From: Nocardia arthritidis NBRC 100137
GTDB taxonomy: Bacteria > Actinomycetota > Actinomycetes > Mycobacteriales > Mycobacteriaceae
Direction: 5' to 3'
Length of the DNA stretch: 64,000 bases
Assembly (NCBI RefSeq): GCF_001612765.1
Contig: NZ_BDBB01000020.1
Span: forward strand, 95,089-159,088
Positions 47,501-51,400 of the stretch are shown in pieces. Made by a program: the position numbers and the translations under genes. The notes under the pieces are model-generated. The model did not search any database. It was given only the letters and a program-made list of their open reading frames with translations, and was not told the DNA's origin. The first letter of the stretch is position 1; each line of letters starts with the position of its first letter.

Positions 47501-47646
47501 AGAAGGAGCGTGCGCACAACCCCCGAGGCGAATCCGGCATCAGCCCGAGGTATGCGCTGCGCCTACTCGCCGGACTGGACGCCCCGGGCGCTATCGTCGC
47601 GGCGTTCATGAGTCGCTTCTATCCCGGCTCGGAAATGCCGCGCTGA
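31561..47646 (+). CDS. Giant 5361-residue multi-domain effector-like protein with IGSRP repeats
   Basis: One uninterrupted 16-kb frame starting at GTG 31561, coupled to the preceding gene. Domain order by residue: helical WXG-like N-terminus 1-340; low-complexity linker 341-735; SecA-like ATPase 741-1334; helical region to 1667; papain-like domain 1673-1844; all-helical module 1974-2560; family-4 glycosyltransferase 2568-2947; two TetR-like domains 3042-3218 and 3250-3415; HExxH peptidase 3534-3973; unknown module 4007-4327; six XRE repeats 4361-4840; sigma-70-like 4842-5080; two XRE repeats 5194-5361. I-G-S-R/K-P occurs at 1918, 1948, 3492, 3991, 4344 and 5131, mostly between modules. No signal peptide is seen; secretion through a type VII route with the WXG-like neighbour is inferred. 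I know no described family with this whole architecture. Parts are entered separately below. Confidence 0.85.
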   Translation: MPVDGSWSLNPVVELRMLFEGLPPVVRRPIELVVFGGDLPRADVSGMRWMAAELRAKAAAMKNHADDAEKLLVQEDSLGALGDRVREILHLHREGAARLREEALALADQAHAAANDAEKTLCVMFAFGVELAWRIITTLSAAAAAGPAGEVAAAPVVESMLIEGRGKVALMRAGLEQAYKVGAAKTGARLSALGPYRFALAVGTAAAVPASVDLAVQLMQVVSGDRNPTVKGPNGENPRGIDLQSIEAAGVSGAGGAVGGLAAGKLAPRVIPRLETGRSALGLVQGVAGAVSGLGAAALITGWPEHFEDVLASLLSGGFAGVVDVHGGGHSDLGSPPGKVVDGSGGYVPPDPSTVSLSKDAVMRLAGAPQGTKSLMPAVVDSNDGVPRQPANSASPGHPTDAGVSQPGENLFSSGPPGATNEGRYEPDESGDPARRLADSGSGEQAPALDGHANGQAPVEGQPGDTDSPTRGGHGASADRAGDRAPGVDLPAGGDAASGGGTKAGGAAQGRSGDAQIADPAYAGDPAQDGRGAHGGADAHDGGTHNGGDARNGGDARVGGTDNTRAGDGGQAGSGGVQGDNAQAAGVPGADDSAQLGKSEAAAAVLSSADGDHSGSQQQRSADHGEDAAHVVDGRSARAPTVDGPAGHESPVARPGPGSAKVDPPVGVGDASVRHGAGGDGPARVTAPKPTEVPPAHEPPSAARSEDAAPADARPSMHDGPERPAEGLPEALAGLPSADPATKQDLTAEQQTRFEAAAKKALALYRLRREELAGESWEQRRHAMEHGNRVESLLRYIDAMREGTGKTPRWNQLQAFLLGEHGFMRQMGTGQGKSMVGALDTLRQLSRGEQASGDSVRVHHVITTTEVLANEGVREFAPMLRSLGYEVARWDPHAPPGEPDRPTVYYMTYDERATAELFDRPPPGKTATIDEADAVLVHNQTVHYQSEGQRELASDVEAAGVYRVRDFLKAVLRSRITAAKDLSVHLEEALHDGPLTAEAAGAVRSLPVEELAAARTLTARLLREQPERCLDTVSRLWEGHTGRKFTAEETEMARAFLDVRSGRLKLNRDFQIFGQGSEKKVQILDEYGKPRSDPKIGTESRWFGGRHKMVEAMFGAPVYSDGTGSKQVTVEDVLAGYEHLHLMSGTLERTAAEIKENFPVEGGLAKVEDFGRSKLTGEEDRIFLSEPDKLRDAVGRVQQLQAEGRPVLVICPFNDLARKFSLMLTKAGVEHSAIDARWFAEHRDNNAAEEHLLSVKDAAGVRGAVTVGTGMLGRGFDVSISDEVDQLGGVHAHMLGRSPTNPDEDHQWSARAGRNGRNGSFCFNVAASDRLYSEARQHGAQVAVTHYRTAVAKHAEATAEYAEAARRAGDTDAARPEEAVQAARTEVAATAADVLAAEREMRSLTSPLQNDAADRAYLQRAMRRAHQAHAPPTADVTAAMSAVSPQTAIAPGLLHTGPDTVHNAPGLGQARTDMDRAAMEAVHAAPDAVQPRLRGDRFARLAGWLGIPASVQAAAAVFDTDDDDDPLSRLLERAGVSSAAVEALNQHLDHAPPAALMRADAFTDEQALNHLMPQRNRLAAELGWDPAQVAGAEGVRQVGAAVETARRELAGLLEVPATEVNAATARDGIADAVARLLARAETTGDPATERLVHAASTYSAVTALLDLTIAVHQRSPKSCVNNGVTMMRVLYPENEQGYRMPADMPLRGHDAEDTERAFGGAFRAFGSLDEAAASLKDRPGGSQALVYKWMNKGEVESHLVLLVNDSDRADAPNLLVLDIAAAPGEAPIKPADLAGSRALLNKAVPFHQWQREQQPFIDQLGEGDRDVFAIEFDSAGQPLARLSTTRGPVVSARGPGSSPPSLWSSRAPPFRQDQFALAGHRATLDDRPADSIRAATLSADAQRGAETVSRSSRHVVPIGSRPLSDPEDRSGEDEHEQRSGPRGPGGLIGSRPSSDPEGGAERETPDAGTPEPARPINVGELGSALAEHGVVVGRAAAVRVMGSDLTGGRDVIELSVPEWLYRRCAAEGWAPDEEQRSVLARGRFRVSVGWPGVGTGIVAHEDLAGRSWQPAGGGPRVALLADVYAWMQETQDRASADWIMDHLLSPACPPLPAEVIAHEIDEVTEILRARVSPEQLADPEIRRGIRLAAEGLFANRTLYGHPDIGRADHLHDDAFELREFGVVALYHNGMSVAEDLRHIVDNGVLQGADLREIISAIAADAWSDLVYGGGRRGDNPEGYDELRSAQLLHDRALSHGCDASTARLLGFAVHGTAFDERTGIRMIASPAAVEEMRRRWGEMTDGEFHTATRVARWVAAADLQTLSEPDAVVRSIEWALEHLMSCRFDPGRVFERPMPEDSHLTVRQALINRLRGNAGFVHPDSGYRPPDGWLLANRDLRREHAAKLREIADRLASDSVYTPMDGYRDARTHAAEMREKYSGFRWQVVVGPGDHTRDPALLAAAVATRLPEPDLSGMSEGVIEAMPRIAELARAGDAPLIVVTSSQDTDGRPRLVAQLDYTRPDATDTDPGVTSEELRRELSDVDCRIDIETADPLPQGQVWHRLRLDFARQRILVCCAQWGLGGTGMATLTVALCQALAEAGHAVTVRTGEVGRAPRIPGVKVIGPRVSGSLAVTRERMLSDWDELPESMDLVIVHDAGDGLAAALAAEERYPAARLVRINHLTPMLFHTLGNNPERGRAKVAADVFLARRAHLVAGLGPVLAADALSSAVMAGHGSVHELQPGLVPAEQPPVPAPGAPARILLFGRADDPLKGVAEIARVVRRLRAGGRDVRLIVRGYPRRGVESARSELVGLIGDPDAVEVAPRTSDRAALQADIRSATVVVMPSRAEGFGLVAAEAIEQGVPVVVPSSSGVGRFLTELDEYREQAERFNIVEQHLGAAPEIGTWATALGSVLDDVPAAWAAAGRLQRLLEPFTRKRSAKMLVHAALNTDRHPRRDIRPSRAQVTLENGHVVVRGEGTDYELILDVADAMETDPAVRRAVMGYTVVKFAPSRDPLPIRLAAARVDEWLFDPSVITAARSHGLRAGILRAFAATVAVQGFGATTIDDVCRRARISRDVFHDHFPTISSALADAHREARSNLNRLVVDEVGAAPTSNRAARVTTAVNTYVSALAARPATARLLLAEGFAADPGARAALTVGMIEEIAATLATVFEESITPTRERRALAAAIYGILADWAVTGDVTAVPALRRNLVDLLRNGTPTPAVDSAADVPAASGKSSRDQRSRSARQAEPDERERILTQLMAVTAEQGYTEMSPETVQRRADVSPRTYRTLFSDKQTGFEAACAAAVERVRTATRAAMPEAAADDLLSRLRAAVHAYLTALAEHPDEARLLHLNLLAPGPGSHQPHDRHQAMLAEHFNEVVEDIDARTARLLASAVAGIVTDRILSGRTGSRRSADGESERITTLAAFAPTVTAAVGSLLPGSGWSRSGSAVSAPDMSGQQVPATVARRHEERSDNQPTTGRSDGPAGLIGSRPREENPSSGGASAGPEFQDLVLAGRESGTAERSLVEDAPGVRVESVTFGNGTRVFAETYTDPVVAIEQVLQRKVAAIMDAPVAPTCLILEDDTVYREIVPGRPGDSLRALDRGILDSGSAGRLGLFDAVTRTNRAARNWSVGPDNEVRGGRAPSAINATPTGEFAAKFVREIEGREEWQHHGMPRSELSGIREQVAYLQSWISDLPIPNQYKPALHHIHGRYMDALAEIEWHAVRTPDEVLRGAGLDIQAQAKARLVEAFNLDYPYITIAGFEHPDVPAHVVEEILGGLAEMLTRFPGRTNIRGLWIDYLGNENAGAASFAQRDSESTFRTVAIQFSLRNASRPAWTVERGIELRERGFNPVGDRPFHHDAVHEFVHAIDALELLSGSLGQVLEESWSRLHELGLIREPKQTWLARLPVYAFVDETKATLREYEALAVGFAETDIHGAAVGTPQWVIHEYVTAGRPPRITHDLVVDLPAQENRPGNRPDTGNHGFIGSRPSKPTPERPDRAFTSDARVLNDEVRAGRGPLRGEHFPVPGLRMKSNDPGGNAALRMFSLWQAYVANRGLGKLVSRWDSVVTPAGGRRALAELYFWISHQRYMRQVWAVERDPSVVGEHGESHPDYFRTRLGDDAPNMDMVGHLPGLRAGVRRDPRTGKWHGGVGTPAFWTTLAIGRLVRSRMDVEAPGSTVLQNVVELPSGDRVDGNVLCALERGRFVIETALAGDQRRIFDAALAELAAAVGQRSQQPSADVLRRFADAVYLLFQAPLMTRGSDATIRTFAATVFTFAFGRPIRLPHDIDLQAMSRRQPDFVEWFAAALDRGLRGTGDSEAAGRVDARRGMADRPSGFIGSRPGEQSDPSVDAARGTWLKALRLEQGRKQKDVAQAAGLTNAALSNIENGRRTTLGTFQQVCRVLGVEDAELTEVTRRFYPEVELETDAAAHDSPGGWVAAHRNNRGMTKADLARAVGVTPTRIGEIENGDRPPPNVFFRIARALGVEQQALAEATRSLYPDLVLDLDPTAHHPAAPGNWIMALRHGNDSTQAEVARAAGTSAGYLAGIEGGEYSPSSIIFRRLCRALEVAPELLRTATHHFYPDLVLGVDPTAHDSVSPGSWIVALRHDRDMTRPDLANAIGPGWGHLAHIESGNYAPRFAVFRRICEVLGIDDVLLRVATRHFYPHIDLDLEPAAHDLGGWITALRNDRDMSRAELARVTGLSTKYLAQVETENRRPLYGTFRRICRALGVSGGLLIQAVRDFYSDITADIDPAAHESLGRWLAALRHDEGISTSELARRVRTPRSTLSSIENDRYLPRLRKLRQLCRAQGVGGELLLEIVERFYADRYERSGYRDEEELFKQYVVTRVGSPEEKAAQDKIFERFAWVPKAVARRESPDIRDDAEQAAWIGMLSAMSNHVPSASFAAHAWAGCRGAVFRYRLALRFPDLDNRTRKLVSTVEAQIYRMVSAGAALEDTEIARGAGVKPADVALAREILARPTLRLDAPISGNDGSPRRELADRASAGFADTDFAMTVRSALADLADPAIAERLVMLHLVEGMSLARAAERLGLPVGAAADVLADAVVRLRGAFDHRAHADVTMSEQSPPTPWSKTKADPDQPSTPPVRRGDSAPEEGTNRPGGFIGSKPTEPGESSRRHVSGESPRTTPWSRLSDGDAHDGVGDLTEEAATDPPDGAAPAAAWPTPNGDQPFRRWLKAARLARGLTQSGLAARMGVADSATYIGSLERGVAITREMAVRLLEGLDAPDELADAVFREYFPDEDGEFPDPRSDGFRHPKDWIIAARTSRGLSRAELAARAGVGLTGLSQKERAHNPRGESGISPRYALRLLAGLDAPGAIVAAFMSRFYPGSEMPR
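32581..33750 (+). repeat. Giant protein: Gly/Asp/Ala/His low-complexity linker
   Basis: Residues about 341-730. Short imperfect repeats such as GGDARNGGDARVGG and DGGTHN, with many Asp, Gly, His and Pro, and no hydrophobic core. It acts as a disordered spacer between the helical N-terminus and the SecA-like motor. Confidence 0.7.
33781..35560 (+). other. Giant protein: SecA-like DEAD motor ATPase domain
   Basis: Residues about 741-1334. Walker A is MGTGQGKS at 827-834 (SecA has MxTGEGKT), Walker B/DEAD is DEAD at 930-933 in ATIDEADAVL, then VLVICPFNDLARKFS for the second RecA fold, GRGFD at 1273-1277 (SecA AGRGTD) and SARAGRNGRNGSF around 1309-1321 (SecA RGRSGRQGDPG). A pre-protein cross-linking region between the motifs is shorter than in SecA, and the wing and scaffold domains are not evident. 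It is an ATP-driven motor fused into a putative effector. Confidence 0.82.
36577..37092 (+). other. Giant protein: papain-like toxin domain (Tox-PL type)
   Basis: Residues about 1673-1844. Catalytic candidates in the expected order and spacing are Cys1679 in KSCVNNGVTM, His1758 in VESHLVLLVND and Asp1778 in LLVLDIAA. The intervening LKDRPGGSQALVYKWMNKGE matches the pattern of papain-fold toxin/deamidase domains of polymorphic toxins. It could act as a deamidase, protease or crosslinker; it is also a candidate for cutting the protein itself. Confidence 0.65.
37480..39240 (+). other. Giant protein: unidentified helical module
   Basis: Residues about 1974-2560, following the tandem IGSRP pair. 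Begins INVGELGSALAEHGVVVG and contains HEIDEVTEILRAR, DHLHDDAFELREFGVVALYH and many paired His/Asp residues, but no motif I can assign to a known enzyme. Confidence 0.4.
39262..40400 (+). other. Giant protein: family-4 glycosyltransferase domain
   Basis: Residues about 2568-2947, a GT-B fold. N-terminal nucleotide-sugar loop CCAQWGLGGTGMATLTVALC, acceptor-side HDAGDG, and the C-terminal donor site MPSRAEGFGLVAAEAIEQG with the E-x7-E pair Glu2848 and Glu2856, characteristic of GT4 retaining transferases. It is probably active as judged by motif completeness. The acceptor could be a host or target-cell protein, as in other effector glycosyltransferases (inference). Confidence 0.78.
40684..41860 (+). 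other. Giant protein: two TetR-like domains
   Basis: Residues about 3042-3218 (RAFAATVAVQGFGATTIDDV, then CRRARISRDVFHDHF) and 3250-3415 (QLMAVTAEQGYTEMSPETVQ, then RRADVSPRTYRTLFSDK). Each has an N-terminal helix-turn-helix and a helical C-terminal domain of normal TetR size, so each pair resembles two full repressors fused in tandem. Confidence 0.75.
42160..43480 (+). other. Giant protein: HExxH zinc-peptidase-like domain
   Basis: Residues about 3534-3973. HEFVH at 3868-3872 (HDAVHEFVHAID) supplies two zinc ligands and the catalytic Glu3869; EALAVGFAE about 65 residues later offers a third, acidic ligand. The segment before it (GFEHPDVPAHVVEEILGGLA) also occurs, in degraded form, in the WXG-like neighbour. 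It is a candidate processing protease or toxin. Confidence 0.68.
43580..44540 (+). other. Giant protein: unidentified toxin-like module
   Basis: Residues about 4007-4327, exactly between two IGSRP motifs. Conserved-looking stretches are MFSLWQAYVANRGLGKLVSR, VGHLPGLRAGVRRDP, LFQAPLMTRGSDATIRTFAA and LPHDIDLQAMSRRQPDFVEW. The RGSDATIR segment recalls the spacing of a degenerate Fic-type motif, but I cannot assign it with confidence. Confidence 0.35.
44641..46080 (+). repeat. Giant protein: six tandem XRE helix-turn-helix repeats
   Basis: Residues about 4361-4840. Six units of about 80 residues, starting near 44641, 44887, 45127, 45379, 45619 and 45862. Each has W-x-x-A-L-R, an XRE helix-turn-helix (for example DVAQAAGLTNAALSNIENGR) and ends FYPDLVLDLDPTAH or a variant. 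Divergence between units is considerable, so the duplication is old and under selection. Confidence 0.85.
46084..46800 (+). other. Giant protein: sigma-70-like domain
   Basis: Residues about 4842-5080. A region 2-like helix pair (DDAEQAAWIGMLSAMSNHVP, then SFAAHAWAGCRGAVFRYRLA), a region 3-like helix-turn-helix (EIARGAGVKPADVALAREIL), and a region 4-like helix-turn-helix (LVEGMSLARAAERLGLPVGA). Order and spacing resemble the FliA/sigma-70 group, though the -10 recognition residues are divergent. Confidence 0.6.
47140..47646 (+). repeat. Giant protein: C-terminal pair of XRE repeats
   Basis: Residues about 5194-5361. WLKAARLARGLTQSGLAARM and WIIAARTSRGLSRAELAARA, each followed by the same closing REYFPDED/SRFYPG motif as the six-unit array. 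They lie beyond the last IGSKP motif, so would be a separate unit if the protein is cut there. Confidence 0.8.
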
Positions 47647-47919
47647 GGTGCCCGGGTAGGTTTTTCTCGGACCGCGAATTTCACCTTCGGCCCCGAACTC
47701 GTCCACGAATCATCGGTGCCGCTGTAATGCCTGAAGAGATCATGAAAAGTCGATCTCCGTAAGCTGCGTTACTTCGTCGACGCAGCGGAATAACTGCATT
47801 TCGGTCGACGCAGCGGAAATTCGAATCGAAGCATTCGAGAGAACGCCGGGTTGCCGGAGAATTGGCCGCGGCAGTGTGCCCCGGCACCGTCCCATTCCTT
47901 CTTCCGCTAGGCTGCCTGT
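47647..47919. promoter_or_regulatory. Gap with a 15-bp direct repeat before the STAND regulator
   Basis: GTCGACGCAGCGGAA occurs at 47776-47790 and again at 47804-47818, 28 bases apart, in the 273-base gap after the giant gene. It may be a regulator site for the downstream LuxR-type gene. I see no clear terminator for the giant gene. Confidence 0.45.
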
Positions 47920-50487
47920 ATGTCGGCAGGACGAACTTCTGTCAGTGGATTGCCGCCCGCGGCCGCCAGCGATTTCGTGGGCCGCGATCGGGAGTTGGAA
48001 GGAATCAGGATGGCGTTGCTGGGCAATACTCGCCTGGTGACATTGATCGGTGCGGGTGGCATCGGAAAGACCCGATTGGCGACCGAGGCTGTGCAGCACT
48101 TCCAACGGGCGCGGCGCGTCCCGGTGCACTGGGTACGACTGGCGGTGCTTGCCCCGGGCGCGGAGGCGACAGCGGTGGAGGAACAGGTCGCGGGCTCGGT
48201 GATCGAGGCCGATTTCTCCGGGAGGTCGGCATGGGACGCGGTACTGGACACGCTGCGCCGCCGAGACGGAGCCGGGCGCGATGTGCAAACGATCCTGGTC
48301 ATGGACAACTGCGAACACGTCCTCGACGGTGCGGGCGCAGTGATAGCCGGCCTACTCGACGCCGTACCGGGCCTCACCGTGCTGGCCACCAGCCGCGAGG
48401 CGATCGGGTGGGTCGACGAACAACTCGTGCCGGTGCCCGCGCTATCGCGTGAGCAGGCGCTGGCCTTGTTCCGCGCCCGCGCGGACCTCGTGGGGCATAC
48501 TCTCGCCGAGGAGGAAACCGACCTGGCCGCCGCGATCTGCCGGCATGTCCACAATCACCCGCTCTATATCCGGCTGGCGGCGGCACGTCTGTCTCGTCAG
48601 CCGCTGCCGATGATCCTGCGTGACCTCAGCGGTGAGGCGGGCGATCGGCGATTGCAGTGGCGGAACGGACCCAGAGTCGGGGCGGACGTGCGGCACCAGG
48701 GTATCCGCGATGTCATCGCTTGGTCCTACGATCTCTGCCGGGACAAGGAACGGCTGTTGTTCGACCGCCTGTCGGTGTTCGCGGCCGGGTACGACATGGG
48801 CAGCGACAACCCCGACGCGGCCGGACAGGATGTCGGCGCCGAGCTGGAAGCCATCGAAGCGGTCTGCGCCGACGACGAGCCCGTCCGCGAAGGCGGATTG
48901 GCCCCGGCCGAGATCGAAGACCTGCTGGTGCGGTTGGTGGATCAGTCCCTGGTGTCGATCCACTTAACCGAGACCACGGTGCGTTATTCGATGGCCGAAA
49001 CCATTCGTCTCTTCGCCCAGCAACGCCTGCGGGACCACGGCGCGGAAGCCGACCGGCTGGCGCGCAGGCACCGGCGCTACTACCGCGACAAGGTGGCCGC
49101 GGCCCGTGCCGGCTGGTTCGGGCCCGACGAGCAGGCGCTGCTCGATTGGGCGCGAGCGGCCTGGGACAACCTACTGGTCGCCATGGAGAGCAGTATCGCC
49201 ACGCCGGGCGAGGCGGCGGTCGGACTAGAGATCGCTGCCGGGCTGATCGCCTTGCGCATCCCGTTCTTGACCGGCTCACTGCGGGAGCCGCGCCGGTGGG
49301 CCGAGCGGGCGCTGGTGGCCACCCGGGACCTCGACCCCGAGCCGGTTTCGCTGCAGGTCGGGGCGATGTCGCTGATTGCCTGGATCAGTATGTGCCAGGG
49401 GATGCACCAAGACGCCGAACGGATGCTCGACGAATGCGTCGCCCGCTGCGTACCCGGCGACGCAGACCGATTGCGCTGGCGCGCGGAACCCGAAGTGGAC
49501 CTCGGGCTTCCCGGTGCGGTCGAATTCGCCCGAGGTGCCGAGCTGATGCTGATCCGCTGCGATACGCGGGCGATCAACGTCCTGGCCCGGGCGCGGGCGC
49601 GTTTCGCCGCCGAGGGGGACGAGGGCGGTGCGGCGATGAGCGAAATGTTCGAAGCGCTGGCCACCGCGTTCTTCGGCACTGCCGAACAAGCGCTGGAAAC
49701 CTGCCGCTCCCATCTCGGCAATGCCGAGCGCTCCGGTGCCCGATGGGCGATCTGCTGGGCGAAGCTGGCATGGGTGATCGCGTCTAGTAAGCACGGCGAC
49801 ATGGACGAGGCGCTTGCCGTCGGGCGCGCGACATTGTCGGATCAGCTCGCGATGCGCGACAGGTGGGGCGCGGTATGGGCCGTGCACATGCTGGCATGGA
49901 CCCTGGCCCGCATGGTCGGCGCCATCGGCGATGAACCGTTCGCAGCCGCGACGGCCCGGGCGCGCGATATCGCACGCCTGCTCGGCGGCGGGACCACGCT
50001 TCGCGAGGAGCTCGGCGTGGACATCACCCACCTCGGCCCGTTCGCCACCGAGACCGAATTCGCCGCGGACACCGCCCGAAGAGTATTGGGCGACGACGCC
50101 TTCGCGGAGGCCGAACGAGAGGGTGCGATGTTGCGGCCGGAGTCGGGCGAAGTGGCGCAGCTGGCGCTAGGCAACCTGTCCATGGACAGGCTGCCCGTCG
50201 AACATCCGGTCCGGCGCAGCCGCCCCTCGCCGTGGCAGCAACTGTCGGAGGCCGAACAGGAGGTCGCCGTACTTGCCGCGGCGGGGTGGACCAACACGGC
50301 CATCGCTGCCCGGCGCGGCAGCTCCTTCAAGACTGTCGACGCTCAAATGGCCGCCGTACTACACAAATTGATGATCGACTCCCGCGCGGCTATCCGCTCT
50401 CTGGTACCTACCGATCGACAGGCCCAGGTGAGCGCCGAGGCCGCACGCAGGCCACAGCGCGGCCGTCCGAATCCTCGTCTCCGCTGA
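47920..50487 (+). CDS. STAND-type ATPase with C-terminal LuxR helix-turn-helix
   Basis: An 855-residue signal-transduction ATPase. The NTPase part starts at the N-terminus with DFVGRDREL, P-loop LIGAGGIGKTRL (Gly44-Thr51), and Walker B ILVMDNCEHV, like AfsR/LuxR and adenylate-cyclase-type STAND proteins. The middle (about 370-760) is helical and TPR-like. The C-terminus has a LuxR-type helix-turn-helix (LSEAEQEVAVLAAAGWTNTA, then IAARRGSSFKTVDAQ). ATG 47920 without a strong Shine-Dalgarno. Adjacent to the giant-effector block on the same strand and a candidate regulator of it, but this is only positional. Confidence 0.88.
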   Translation: MSAGRTSVSGLPPAAASDFVGRDRELEGIRMALLGNTRLVTLIGAGGIGKTRLATEAVQHFQRARRVPVHWVRLAVLAPGAEATAVEEQVAGSVIEADFSGRSAWDAVLDTLRRRDGAGRDVQTILVMDNCEHVLDGAGAVIAGLLDAVPGLTVLATSREAIGWVDEQLVPVPALSREQALALFRARADLVGHTLAEEETDLAAAICRHVHNHPLYIRLAAARLSRQPLPMILRDLSGEAGDRRLQWRNGPRVGADVRHQGIRDVIAWSYDLCRDKERLLFDRLSVFAAGYDMGSDNPDAAGQDVGAELEAIEAVCADDEPVREGGLAPAEIEDLLVRLVDQSLVSIHLTETTVRYSMAETIRLFAQQRLRDHGAEADRLARRHRRYYRDKVAAARAGWFGPDEQALLDWARAAWDNLLVAMESSIATPGEAAVGLEIAAGLIALRIPFLTGSLREPRRWAERALVATRDLDPEPVSLQVGAMSLIAWISMCQGMHQDAERMLDECVARCVPGDADRLRWRAEPEVDLGLPGAVEFARGAELMLIRCDTRAINVLARARARFAAEGDEGGAAMSEMFEALATAFFGTAEQALETCRSHLGNAERSGARWAICWAKLAWVIASSKHGDMDEALAVGRATLSDQLAMRDRWGAVWAVHMLAWTLARMVGAIGDEPFAAATARARDIARLLGGGTTLREELGVDITHLGPFATETEFAADTARRVLGDDAFAEAEREGAMLRPESGEVAQLALGNLSMDRLPVEHPVRRSRPSPWQQLSEAEQEVAVLAAAGWTNTAIAARRGSSFKTVDAQMAAVLHKLMIDSRAAIRSLVPTDRQAQVSAEAARRPQRGRPNPRLR

Positions 50488-50735
50488 CCGGACGAAGAAG
50501 GCCGATCGGGTCGCGCCGGTCGCGAAGCGTCGGACACCCCCGATCCGGCGGCAACACAGCGTAATTCGGGGGCCTCTGCTGTACCGGTGAGAACATCAGG
50601 TGTGCGATCCATCGCTGGTCGGACCGGCCACGGGTGTCACGACCGTTGGTGTGCAGACGGCAGTCATGGTCCTGAAGTGGTCAATCGTGCACCAGGTGGG
50701 GAGCCCTTGCTCACCTCGCTGGTTCGCCGCTGGCC

Positions 50736-51338
50736 TCAGTTACCTGTTTCGGGCGTGACCAGTCCGTTGAGGAGTGCGCGAGCCAGCTCAACTGCCCGGG
50801 CGCGGCCGTGTGTCAGGTCGTCGGATTCGGCGATGCTGAGGGACATTTCGGTGAGCGCGCCGTAGAAGGCGCTGGCGAGCAGTTCGGGCGGATGAGGCTG
50901 GATTCGGTCGGCGTCGAGCAGATTGTGCGCAGCCTCCACCACCAGGCCGCTGAGGTGGCGCTGATCGAGTTCGCGCCAGCGCCGCCAACCCAGCGCGATG
51001 GGGCCTTGCAGCAGGACGACGTGGCGGTAGAGGGGCTCGGTGCAGATGTCGAGGAAGGTCTCCATGGCCCGTTCCACGCGTTCCACCGGATCGGTCGAGG
51101 AGTCGATCGCGGCTCGGATGCGTTGGGCTGCTTGTTGTTCGAGGTCGTCTATGACTGCTTCGAACAGTCCCTTCTTGCCGTCGAAGTGGTGATACAGCGC
51201 GCCGCGGGTCAGGCCGGCGGCGCGCACCAGTTCCTCGGCCGACAGATCGGCGTACTCCCGTTCGGCGAACAGGCGTGCGGCGGTGTCGAGCAGTGTTTGC
51301 CGGGTGTTCTCGACGTGCTTGTCACGCAACGACTCCAT
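50736..51338 (-). CDS. TetR/AcrR family transcriptional regulator
   Basis: A 200-residue repressor with helix-turn-helix LSAEELVRAAGLTRGALYHH followed by FDGKKGLFEAVI (residues about 30-65). Start ATG 51338. Divergent from a flavin amine-oxidase gene with a perfect operator-like palindrome in the 62-base gap; the pair is probably a self-contained inducible unit. The 248-base gap after the STAND gene shows nothing else. Confidence 0.9.
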   Translation of the reverse strand: MESLRDKHVENTRQTLLDTAARLFAEREYADLSAEELVRAAGLTRGALYHHFDGKKGLFEAVIDDLEQQAAQRIRAAIDSSTDPVERVERAMETFLDICTEPLYRHVVLLQGPIALGWRRWRELDQRHLSGLVVEAAHNLLDADRIQPHPPELLASAFYGALTEMSLSIAESDDLTHGRARAVELARALLNGLVTPETGN

Positions 51339-51343
51339 ACGTT

Positions 51344-51368
51344 ATGTTTAACACATACAGAATGTATG
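51344..51368. promoter_or_regulatory. TetR operator CATACA-GAA-TGTATG
   Basis: Perfect 6-bp arms with a 3-base spacer at 51354-51368, overlapped on the left by ATGT-TTAAC-ACAT (51344-51356). The patch is AT-rich and lies between the divergent starts. Confidence 0.7.
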
Positions 51369-51400
51369 ACAGATACGTGATGCATGAGAGAAGCGGTGGC

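Noticed and set aside
31561..47646. Giant frame read as a non-ribosomal peptide or polyketide synthase
   Set aside because: No condensation, adenylation, ketosynthase, acyltransferase or carrier-protein motifs are present; module content is of the effector and regulator kind.
47647..47760. Terminator directly after the giant gene
   Set aside because: A T-rich patch follows the stop, but I find no stem of useful length next to it.
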